This document shows positions 19,910 through 29,257 of a stretch of DNA of 64,000 bases, in pieces. Positions within the stretch are counted from its first letter, which is position 1, and each line of letters opens with the position of its first letter. This DNA is from Arcuatula senhousia. Lineage: Eukaryota; Mollusca; Bivalvia; Mytilida; Mytilidae. The notes beneath the pieces are model-generated. The model had not been told where the DNA came from. It saw only the letters and a program-made list of their open reading frames with translations, and made no database searches. A program made the position numbers and the translations under genes. The DNA lies in the NCBI GenBank assembly GCA_963971305.1, contig CAXARO010001771.1:28206-92205 (forward strand). The letters are read 5' to 3'.

Positions 19910-20959
19910 TCAATTTTGAACTTTTCTACAAGTGGCTGATAACGAAGAAAGAATTTTTTTTAAAGATCGTATGAGACGTATTGTCATATAGCCCTGCTCC
20001 AAAAGTCGGTCACGAAGAAATCGGTGTCTGATAAAAAAATCTGTGAAATGTGTGCAAGCTCTGGCATATCGAATAAGTTGTGAAATATAAACACCGTATG
20101 CAGGGGAAGTAGGTATATTGCTCTGTAGATTAGGAAAATTAATAATTTGAAAATTATAATCGTCTCTTTTATCGTAAATTTTTGTACTGAGATGACCACC
20201 TGGGTCAAATTCGAGGTGCAAATCCAAGAAAGACGTGAAGCAATTTGATTCGGTGGTCTCTTTAATCTCCAATTCTGGAGGATATATTGAAGGAATCCAT
20301 CTACCAAATGAAGTGTTATTGACAGAAAGGACATCATCAATATATCTGAATGTAAGATTAAATGACCTTGCCTCTTTCATCTTCTTGTTCTTTACGAGTC
20401 CATGAAGAAATTCAGTCTCGTAAGAGTATAAAAACAAATCGACGAGGAGAGGAGCACAGTTTGTGCCCATTGGAATGCCGATTTGTTGTTGAAAAATCTC
20501 TCCTCCGAAGGTGACAAATATGTTGTCAATGAGGAAATCAAGCATACTGCAAACTTGTTCCAGTGTGTAACAAATTTTATCTTTGAAAGATGTTTTGGAA
20601 CAGAATGTAGAACTATAACCCAAAACAACAAAATTCCTAGAGTTTGAAAAGGCTTTTTCGAGAAGTTTTTTCAGGCGACATTTTAGTTTTTCGTGTGGCA
20701 AGGTAGTGTATAAAGTTGAAAAATCGAACGTTTTCAAAGAGTGAACCTCAGAAAATGATCTAGATTTAAAATGATCTAACAAATCTTTTGAGTTCTTCAA
20801 AATCCACATATGGTTAATTCCACTACGATTATAAATAGTGTCGCAGTATGCTTGTTGACCTTCTTTGACAGCAGACAAGATTTTAGTTAAATGAACGGAC
20901 AGCTCTGTAGTTGAACATGATGAAGATCCAGCTATATACCTTTCTTTGTAAAAGCACAC
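19910..20959 (-). CDS. Penelope-like element reverse transcriptase, N-terminally truncated
   Basis: A 349-residue minus-strand frame encodes the RT core of a Penelope-like element, a retroelement group related to telomerase. Visible blocks: ERYIAGSSSCSTTEL, FDFSTLYTTLPHEKL (first catalytic Asp), IGIPMGTNCAPLL, FRYIDDVLSVNN (YIDD catalytic pair), FLDLHLEFD, YDKRDDYNF and YGVYISQLIRYARAC. No stop interrupts this stretch. The N-terminal part preceding the RYIAG block is missing or lies in an upstream exon, because the frame opens a few residues before it. No GIY-YIG endonuclease is seen on either side, so this is either truncated or a type lacking it. It resembles a second relic at 24705-25510. 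Confidence 0.88.
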   Translation of the reverse strand: MCFYKERYIAGSSSCSTTELSVHLTKILSAVKEGQQAYCDTIYNRSGINHMWILKNSKDLLDHFKSRSFSEVHSLKTFDFSTLYTTLPHEKLKCRLKKLLEKAFSNSRNFVVLGYSSTFCSKTSFKDKICYTLEQVCSMLDFLIDNIFVTFGGEIFQQQIGIPMGTNCAPLLVDLFLYSYETEFLHGLVKNKKMKEARSFNLTFRYIDDVLSVNNTSFGRWIPSIYPPELEIKETTESNCFTSFLDLHLEFDPGGHLSTKIYDKRDDYNFQIINFPNLQSNIPTSPAYGVYISQLIRYARACTHFTDFFIRHRFLRDRLLEQGYMTIRLIRSLKKILSSLSATCRKVQN

Positions 20960-21689
20960 ACATGAAAAATTATTTGTATATCATATGACAAAATATGTCT
21001 CGATTAATTTTTTGCAATTGAAATTTTCAAAAACAATCATCATCTTCTATATTTTTATCAATTTTAAAAACATGAATAAAAGTAGCAAAATCTCATCTCT
21101 CAAAATTGAAAATGTGCATATGTACCAAGTTCCCTACCTATTTTATATCCAAGTAGCTTGACTTGGCTTGTTCTGGTCGAATTGCTAATATCATAGATTA
21201 TATGAGATGTATTTTAATAGTGTACGTGGAATAACAGTGTGGTTCAATAAACTAAGCCCCCATAACAACTGTCAAGATTAGAGATTCGATCTCCGTTAGT
21301 TGTGAACATTTCTTGAACCGATTTTCCAACCGACATCATTTGCAAGGTATCAAGTCAAAACGCCCCCTACCGAAGCGCCCCCAAGAAAGAAAGAACGCAC
21401 CCGGAAAAACGCGAGGGACTTATGTGGGTGGGTGGGGAACAAAGGAATAATTTAATTTTAACCTTTTTACCACATTTGTTAACATTTACATGTAAGTTCT
21501 CCTGATTTTTGCAGACTCAAAATATCAGTTTTGGGCGGTGACCTTTTGCCTTAAAAATCTCCTTGTTCTGACCAAATTTCAAATGTCAATCATGTATATT
21601 CTAAAAACTGAAAAAAGTAAAACTTTCAATATTGTTAAACACATTCCATGAGGTTTTCGGGTAATATTTTTTTGCAAGGCCCTTCACGC
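20960..21689. other. Non-coding, no feature recognised
   Basis: AT-rich apart from a GC-richer patch at 21360-21420 (CGCCCCCTACCGAAGCGCCC). No domain, hairpin or terminal repeat was found. Confidence 0.4.
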
Positions 21690-22200
21690 CGCTCGCATAT
21701 AAACTTTCAGCTTATTAAGCTCTACAAAAGTCTCCTTAGAGTCGAAGCTGTCTGTAGGGGAAAGGGTCATTTAAAGGTCTAACACAGTTTTTTTTCATGT
21801 GTTTGCCCTATATAACCTGTATAATGAGAATTAAGGTCTACTAAAGTTTCCTTTGGGTCGAAATTGTCAGATGACCAATGATAGGGGTTATGACACTTAG
21901 AATCTGAAAATAGCGTTGTAATTTTTTGCACTATAGAATAAAAACTAATGTAGAAAAAAACAAGGTTGTATTACTTAGACCTTAAGCTCATTTAGCTCTA
22001 CAGAAGTCTCCATTTAGTCGATGTTGTCAGATGAAATCGTATAGAGGTTATGGTCCTTCATAGGTCAAAAAAAATGTTTATTCATGTTCTGGTCCTATAG
22101 AAATGCCGTTCCTTGTTCAAATCTTAAGATTATTAAATAGAAGCTCTTCAAAATTACAAAAATAAAGTACATTGGATCATTGTTGCCAAATGATCCACTA
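21690..22200 (+). repeat. Decayed internal array of the AGCTCACC family
   Basis: Phrases such as AGCTCTACAAAAGTCTCC, GTCGAA, TTGTCAGATGA and ATAGGGGTTATG recur two to three times with about 160-bp spacing, as in 32.7-33.7 and 59-60.7 kb. No 5' or 3' end hairpin is retained. Confidence 0.75.
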
Positions 22201-22629
22201 TAGGTGTTATATAGCTCAAAAAAGAGAACCTAAAGGCTTACTCTTGTTTAAGCTGTTGAAGGTTTTATGAGCACCTCCAAATCGCAAAGCACTTGAAGTC
22301 TTAGATTGATATATCTTTGTGTTCATGGGTCTTAGTAGTAGGTAAACATAGTTGCACCTTCCTGTTTCATGAACTAGGTTCGACCTAATGATCATACCAT
22401 TCTTCTTACCATGGCCTTTATTGTCTGGTTGAGTGACCGACAATTTTTAATGCATTACAATAGCAATGCTTAAGTTTATATCTTAGGAACTATAGATAAG
22501 TCTTAGTTTGATTAAACCTAATGTCACGTTGCATCAGAGCTAGACTGTTACAGCTGTATCCTCATCTTTTAACATTGACCACTAATTAACGGTTAGGCAA
22601 CTATTATAGATTTCTTTGTTACATGTATG

Positions 22630-22758
22630 CAGTGGCGGATCCAAAAATTTCGAAAAGAGTGGACCCGCTATGGTCATGTTTCAATGATTTCCTATGTATG
22701 CAACCGAATTTTCCACTAAATGGTCCCTATCCCGGGGTCCCCTCCGGATCAGCCCTTG
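22630..22758. mobile_element. Small TIR-like element (GTGGCGGATCC type)
   Basis: CAGTGGCGGATCC at the left matches the inverse of GGATCAGCCCTTG at the right with a few mismatches, enclosing about 129 bp with GGGGTCCCC. Short repeats of this look are widespread in invertebrate genomes. Ends are approximate and no target duplication is assigned. Confidence 0.4.
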
Positions 22759-22963
22759 GTATGTTTAGAAATATCAGAGTTTAATTTTGATATTTCATAA
22801 TTTTTTCAATGCATAGCGGAATTAACAAGGAATAAATTATTCTAATTGTGCTTGCAGGCGAGTATACTATTTTTTTCTATTCTAAATAATTGTATATATA
22901 ACCTTAAATTAAAAAATGCAAATATGCGCAGAAACAAAAGTTATTGGAAAAATTTTCTTTATA

Positions 22964-23801
22964 TATGTCGTGTACATGTTATTATTTTGTACAAGTTATA
23001 ACCTGTATGAAAAATTTGTACAAGTTATTACTTGTATGATGACATCGTACAAGTTATAACCTGTACAAGTTCAGTTGTACAAGTAATAACTTGTACGGAA
23101 ATTTTTGAAGGTACAACTGTTCAATGATTTTAATTGTGTAGGTCAGTTTGATTTAGTTTGTCTATATTTCAAGAACTTTTTTAGGTTTAATTTGGTATTT
23201 TTTATCATGGATTTTTAAATTGTGCCGCATAAACATATTCCACATCTCATTATTTTCTATTTTGTAAAGAGGTGTCTCCCTTTTCATGTGATATCTTATC
23301 AAATAGCTATGTCCCTGAACGTTTTGAGTAATTTTAAGTAAATGGTGTACCTTTTTACAGTGGGTTAACGGTTTTTAGAATAAATGCCAAATGCTAAATT
23401 GACTTCAAATATATTTTTTCTTTATTTTACAGACTTAAAATAACTCAAGAACTTTGAACTTAACACTAAATATTTATTCACAATTGCTGATTTGATAACC
23501 TTTTCATTTATAAACTGTTCTTAAAAAATAACTGTTTATTTCCCAAGTTTATAAATAAATACAATTAGACCATATTGTTAGGTTGCTTTCTAGCTTTTGA
23601 ACATATTTCTTATATTATTTTACAGATAAGCCCTTGTACAAGTTATTATTTTTTCATGAAAAATTTCCGTCCAAGTTATTACTTGTACAACTGCGCTTGT
23701 ACTAGTTATAACTTGTTTGATGCCCTCATACAAGTAATAACTTGTACGATTTTTTCATACATGTTATAACTTGTACAAAATAATAACATGTACACGACAT
23801 A
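22964..23801. mobile_element. 838-bp foldback/TIR element built of GTACAAGTTATAACTTGTAC-like units
   Basis: The left end (TATGTCGTGTACATGTTATT) is the inverse of the right end at 23782-23801, and imperfect inversion continues for about 140-180 bp. Each arm is a string of 20-bp palindromic units of the form GTACAAGTTATAACTTGTAC separated by short spacers. TA flanks both ends (22962-22963, 23802-23803), fitting a Tc1/mariner-type target duplication. The middle (about 23110-23630) is AT-rich and has no transposase. Confidence 0.85.
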
Positions 23802-23803
23802 TA

Positions 23804-24704
23804 CAACTTGTTAATGAGATAAAACATATTAATCAAGGAAGACTTTAAACAAACTCCATGACGAACGAGATGAGAACAACTTTCCTAGCTTATTGAATGT
23901 CCGTATCACAACTGATTCGTTATTCCAAAGCTTGTGAGAGTGGGACATACTTTGTTACCCTGATAGAGTTAACGTTTGAGAATCAAATTGCTAATACAGG
24001 TTAATGTTGCTACTTGATTGTTGCAACTGCTTAATATGAAATTTTACTGAACAAACCATCCTCTTATAGAACAATATAGGATTTCTATCAATCAAATGAG
24101 TACGTGTACACTGCCTTGACCGTTACAACATGACCGATGTGTTGCAACACCCAGAGACTTCTGACTCTTCCAAAGCACCTATCTTGTTGATTGCTATTTA
24201 GTTGTTTTTTGTGTGTTTCTATGTCTTCGGTTTCTTCGTTTTGCACTCGTTTGTGTTAACTGGTTTTGCCTTTGCCCTTTAGGACTTTTGACATGCGAAT
24301 TCCCCATTGATACCTCTTGCCTTTTTCAAAAATACAAAAAGCGAACAACCAGGTGGTTGTATACTGGATATTTGGCAATCGTAATGGTCCTGTCTTAAAT
24401 AAAGTTTTAAAATATGGTGAGTTGAACAAATCTTAATTACACCAAAATTTTCAAAGGGTACGATGGATGTTGTATCAAAAAGAAATCGAGGAAAACTTTA
24501 CCTATAACCTATCTCTTTGCTACATACAATGAATAGCAACTAATGTGACATTATATGATACATGTACCATTGACATGTGTAAAAACGCTGTATATCCTTT
24601 TGAAAATGTGTTTTCATTTATTTTAAATTCTTGTGTTCTGCTGAAATAATTTCTTTCTTTTAATGTATTTAAAAGAACAACATCTTGTATTTTGTAACAG
24701 CATC
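23804..24704. other. Non-coding with dispersed repeat relics
   Basis: CTTTAGGACTTTTGACAT (24279-24296) recurs at 48776-48793, and GGATATTTGGCAAT with AATGGTCCTG recurs near 51370. No gene recognised. Confidence 0.45.
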
Positions 24705-25510
24705 AAAATATTCGATTTCTCACACTTTACACTTCTGTTCCACATGAACAACTGAAATTGCGATTAGTACAGCTGATTAAACGCAGCTTTTACAATAAGA
24801 CTGGAAAACGCAGGTACAAATGTCTAGTAGTCGATTATACCAAGAGTTACTTTGTTATCAATGAGTCTAAGAAAAAGAAGAAATTTACAGAAGACCAAAT
24901 AATCGACATGCTCTTATTGACAACATATCTGTTCAGTTTGGTGGACGTGTTTTTCAGCAAACAATAGGGATTCCAATGGGCACTAATTGTGCACCTTTGC
25001 TTGCTGATTTGTTTCTTCATTCATATGAATCAGACTTCTTACAATCTTTTCAAGACAAAAAAGACCGTAGACTAGCTCTCTCTTTCAAAATCACGTTCCG
25101 TTATTTTGATGATTTCCTTTCACTAAACAAGTCTCGATTTGGTGACTTTCTCCATCTCATATATCCCCAGGAGCTTGAGATCAAGACACAACGGATTCTA
25201 GGAAGTCTGCTTCATATTTAGATCTACATCTCGAAATTGACTCTCAAGGAAGACTTTCAACAAGGCTCTATGACAAACGTGATGACTTCAACTTTCCAAT
25301 CGTCAACTTTCCCTTCCTGTGTAGCAACATTTCGTCCGCTCCAGCTTATGGAGTTTACGTATCTCAATTGATTCGTTACTCCAGAGCATGCGGGACTTAC
25401 ATCGATTTCCTTAGCAGAGCGACACGTCTGACGCAAAAATTGCTCACACAGGGTTATGTTGCTCCTCGGTTGCTGGTGCTGGGATATGCGGAAAATGTAG
25501 ATCAAGATGA
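24705..25510 (+). pseudogene. Penelope-like reverse transcriptase relic
   Basis: Translating the plus strand in shifting frames gives TLYTSVPHEQLKLRL, then NISVQFGGRVFQQ, IGIPMGTNCAPLLADLF, FRYFDDFLSLNKSRFG, LDLHLEIDSQGRL, YDKRDDFNFPIVNFP and LIRYSRACGTYIDFL. This is the same block order as the element at 19910-20959. At least three frame changes are needed (near 24720, 24910 and 25195). The catalytic motif reads YFDD instead of YIDD. The relic is clearly dead. Confidence 0.85.
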
Positions 25511-26037
25511 CATAATTCTAGTATGGATGCCGATCGCTATCCAATATGTACACATTTACAAAATATCATTCCTCTACTGCATGCAGTTGCTGAGACATGG
25601 ACCTTACCGAAAACTTAAACAAACCAAGCGCTATAACTCCGTACGGCCCGGGACATGAAAAATCTATATTATTTGCAATTGCAAACCATTAAATCTGTTC
25701 ACACCAAATACCGATGAAATTGTAATTGTGATTTGAATAATAAATGAATCAGTGTTTAATGTTGGGGACCGACCATTTAACTTGAAAATATTCTGAAAAT
25801 TATTTTTGATGAAAAAAATATTTTGGCAGCTGAGAGTAAGAAAAAAAAATATTCCGAAGAAGGATTTCTGCTATAGAAATAATGCTGCTAATGAAAAAAA
25901 TATTCTGTCACGACGCCTTCTAAACATAGATATTTTGTCCGCATTGTCAAAAAAAAATTTCTGATCAAAACAAAAAACCAAGGCTTCAAGTTTAATGGTC
26001 CGTCCCTTACCGAAAGTTCCCAAATAAAGCGATAATT
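25511..26037. other. Non-coding flank of the nested stack
   Basis: No gene seen. AAAAAAATATT-type runs recur between 25800 and 25960. The text from 26000 to 26035 is presumably the pre-insertion host or older repeat sequence. Confidence 0.4.
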
Positions 26038-26093
26038 ATGTCTCCCAAACAAAAGTTTGGAGACATATTGTTTTTACTCCGTTTCTTATTATT
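26038..26093 (+). mobile_element. 5' end of an ATGTCTCCC-family Helentron-type element (outermost, 3' end not assigned)
   Basis: The hairpin ATGTCTCCCAAAC / GTTTGGAGACAT (26038-26066) is followed by ATTGTTTTTACTCCGTTTCT and a TTATTATT tract, exactly as at 27084 and 43104. The next element begins 56 bp later inside that tract. No unpaired 3' end of this family lies before 29230; it either lost its 3' end or is closed by the one at 44826. Confidence 0.75.
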
Positions 26094-26140
26094 AAGGTCT
26101 TTCCCTTCCGTAGGAAAGACCTTATTGTCTTCGTTCGGCC

Positions 26141-26172
<32 letters not shown>

Positions 26173-27068
26173 TTTTTTTTTTTCTGCCGCTCGTGAGCAA
26201 AAAGTTTCTTGACCGATCTTAATGAAATTTGGCACACTTATTCAGCTATGCCAGGAATAGAAATGAGTATGCCTGTGAGCGCCAACCCCCTTTAGTTTCG
26301 GCGCAATAGCGCTAAACCCTTGTGATCGGATCTCCTCAGAAACGGTAATAGTTATCAAGATTCTGTTTAGTGAAAATGGTAGCTTACATCCTGGTGATGA
26401 TTTATTATGGAAAAAGAATGCTATAATTTACTTCCTGGTTGCGCGCGTATGGCGCAAACTTGGCGCAAAATGTCAAAGTTGTCCGATTTTGATGAAATTT
26501 AGTTTCCTAGTAGATTTGAGGGTCCTGATTACAAATATGCAATCGAAAACTTTTTTGCGTTTACCATTGCCAAAATGGCGGCCGTCAAACGGTTTTTTGC
26601 TTATAACTCGAAAACCGTTAGAGATAGTATAGACAATATATGAACAAAAAATGATTGTCTTGAAAAGACCTACAATTTGAGTCCAAACAGTGCATGATTT
26701 GGTTGAGCGGTTTTGAAATAACGGCCGAAACAAGTTTTCGCGAAATACGTTTTTTGCCAATAACTTGAAAACCTTAACAGATAGTATAATAGACATGTGT
26801 ATGAAAAATGACCGTCTTGACAAGACCTATAATTTAAGCCCAAAAAGTACATGATACGGTTGAGTGATTTCAAAATGGCGGCCGAAAACATCATCCTTTG
26901 CATTATTTACTTATATAACATTTAAACGGTTATATATAATATAGTACATATATATATATTTTTTTATATCAGTAATTGAAGAGTTTAACTTTAAGACAAA
27001 GGTCAAAGGTCATAGGTCACGTTTATGGGAAAGACCTCTCATTTGTTCTCGGAACAAATGGCATTTTA
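26094..27068 (+). mobile_element. Helentron-type non-autonomous element, AAGGTCTTTCCC family
   Basis: The 5' hairpin pairs AAGGTCTTTCC with GGAAAGACCTT (26094-26123). The inverse of its 5' arm, GGGAAAGACCT, recurs at 27027-27037, directly before a 3' hairpin CATTTGTTC / GAACAAATG (27040-27060). The interior is non-coding and carries AAAATGGCGGCC at 26572 and 26873. The end is placed about 8 bp after the 3' hairpin by analogy with its neighbours. Confidence 0.8.
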
Positions 27069-27206
27069 ATTATTATTATTATTATGTCTCCCAAACGAAA
27101 GTTTGGAGACATATTGTTTTTACTCTGTTTCTTCTTATTATTATTAAGTCCCCCAAACAACGTTTGGGGACTTATTGTTTTTGCACCGTTTCTTATTCTT
27201 ATTATT

Positions 27207-28233
27207 AAGTCGCCCAAAACAAAGTTTTGGCGACTTATTGTTTTTACCCCGTTTCTTATTATTCTTATTAAGTCGCCCAAAACAAAGTTTGGGAGACTTA
27301 TTGTTTTTGCACCGTTTCTTATTATTATTATTATTATTATTATTCTGATTCTTTATCGTAAAGCTGTCCTCCCTAATACAAAAAAATGGTTCAAGGAAAT
27401 TGAATAACACTTGTTGGATTGGATAGTGGGTCACTCGTAGGCGTGTAATCATGTTTTGAAATTTTCAAGATGGACGCCGTTTCAAAATGGCGGCCATCGG
27501 AAAAAGTGGGCGGAAATTTTTTTTTCATCGGATCGTCTTGAAAATTTGTCATCTGGGTAAAGCGGGTATGCTGAATTCAAATCTGCGACCAGATTTGAAA
27601 TCCGACTTCCGGTTTCAAAATGGCGGCCATTTTACTACACCCGCCCCCTTTAAAATGTGAACTTTGTCCGATTTCAATGAAATTTGATTTCTATCCATAT
27701 TTTATTGTACTAAATGGGAAGAAAAGGTATCCAAGGCGATTTTGGGCGACTTGTGTGTTGGCATCCCAACACAAATTATAGCTAGTTATTATTCCTTTTC
27801 TTACCCTTGAACTTGTCCAAAGAACTAGTCCTAGGATTTTAGAGTGAGATTAACAAAACTTGGCAAAGTTGTAGACCATCATCAAAAGTTTTGCAGGTGC
27901 GTTGGATTTTTTCATCATGGCCGCCGTTTCAAAATGGCGGCCATCGGAAAAAGTGGGCGGAATTTTTTTTTTCATCGGATCGTCTTAAAAATTAGTCATC
28001 AGGGTAAAGCGGGTATGCTGAGTTCATATCTGCGATCGGATTTGAAATCCAACTTACGGTTTTAAAATGGCGGCCATTTTACTACACCCGCCCCCCTTAA
28101 AAATGTAAACTTTGTCTGATTTCAATGAAATTTGATTTCTATACATATTTTATTGTACTGAATGGGAAGAAAAAGTATCCAAGGCGATTTTGGGCGACTT
28201 GTGTGTTGGCATCCCAACACAAATTATAGCTAG
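27207..28233 (+). mobile_element. Helentron-type non-autonomous element, AAGTCGCCC family, nested (outer of two)
   Basis: The hairpin AAGTCGCC...GGCGACTT is at 27207-27236. The inverse TTTTGGGCGACTT at 28188-28200 precedes the hairpin TGTGTTGGCATCCCAACACA and a GCTAG terminus. The second family member (27270-27785) sits 63 bp inside it. Confidence 0.85.
27270..27785 (+). mobile_element. Helentron-type non-autonomous element, AAGTCGCCC family, innermost
   Basis: Complete short element of 516 bp: 5' hairpin from 27270, inverse TTTTGGGCGACTT at 27740-27752, 3' hairpin TGTGTTGGCATCCCAACACA and GCTAG at the end. Its interior matches 27850-28190 of the enclosing sister (GGCGGCCATCGGAAAAAGTG in both), so the family copied itself into itself. 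Confidence 0.88.
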
Positions 28234-29257
28234 TTCTTCTTCTTCTTCTTCCGATTCTTCCACTTAGTCGTGAACTTGTCCGGAGATCCAAGAGAAAACG
28301 ACTCCACATATCAATATGAAACTTGGCAGGATAATAGATTGTAAAGAAAGGAAGCTTAGTGGACAATCGGAATTTTCAAAATGGCCACCGTTTCCATGGA
28401 AACAGGAAAATGGACTAAATATTGGACATTGCAATATCTCGGTAACCTAGGTGCGCAGGGTTCTGAAATTTTGTAGGTTGATAGAGCAAAACATTCTCTT
28501 TAATAATATAAAAAAAATTTTGAAGCGATATTTACGGTTTTCGAGATATAAATAAAAATGTGATTTCTCAAGGGAGATAATCGGGTCGAAATTTTCAAAG
28601 TGCTCCGATTTACATGAAAATTGATATTTAGGGGTTTTTTGACATGCTGAAGAGAATAATGGCAATTACGGGTCGTTTGGGGGACTTTGTGACTTGCTTG
28701 CAATCACAGTTAATACTTGTTATTATTATTATTATTATTCTTTTTCTTCTTTCTCCCGCCATGAACGTGTCCGTACCGTTTCTTCAAAACACCTCGAAGG
28801 ATTTTAACGAAACATTGTAGGAAGGTAGATGGGTTACTAGAGTTGTTGAGGGACTTTAAAAAAATTTCAAAATGGCTGCCGTTTCCGTGTAATTGGCGAA
28901 AGTTCATAATATAGGACATTGCAATATCTCGGTTACCTAGGTGCATAGGAGGCTGAAATTTTGTAGGTGAATAGAGCAATAGGAGCTCTTCAATAATACG
29001 AAAAAAAATTTTGAAGCGATATTTACGGTTTTCGAGTTATTTGCGAAAATGTGATTTTTCGGGCCCAAAAATGCGAAAATCGTCAAAATGCTTCGATATC
29101 GACAAAATTTTGTATTTAGGGGTTTTAAAAGATGGCGAATCATAATACGAGGTCAAAATTGGGTTCGTTTGGGAGACATTTTTGTGTTGGGCATCCCCAA
29201 CACAGTCAGCACTTGTTATTATTATTATTATGTCACTCCACATAGTGGATGTGACAT

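Larger units (their letters stand above)
27146..28719 (+). mobile_element. Helentron-type non-autonomous element, AAGTCCCCC family, nested
   Basis: The 5' hairpin AAGTCCCCCAAAC / CGTTTGGGGACTT (27146-27173) is matched by the inverse GTTTGGGGGACTT at 28674-28686, then an imperfect 3' hairpin GTGACTTGC / GCAATCAC and a TACTTG terminus before TT. It is interrupted after its first 61 bp by the element at 27207; its own remaining interior is 28234-28673. Confidence 0.85.
27084..29215 (+). mobile_element. Helentron-type non-autonomous element, ATGTCTCCC family, host of three nested elements
   Basis: The 5' hairpin is at 27084-27112. The matching inverse GTTTGGGAGACAT is at 29167-29179, followed by the 20-bp hairpin GTGTTGGGCATCCCCAACAC (29184-29203) and the CACTTG terminus before TT. 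Its own interior is 28720-29166 (TTTCTCCCGCCATGAACGTG, CTCGGTTACCTAGGTGCA); the rest is occupied by the element at 27146. Confidence 0.85.

Noticed and set aside
26094..28720. Stacked 5' hairpins as simple tandem duplication or microsatellite expansion
   Set aside because: The hairpins differ in sequence and each has a matching distal 3' end in reverse order, which tandem duplication does not give. For 42983/43045 alone it remains possible.
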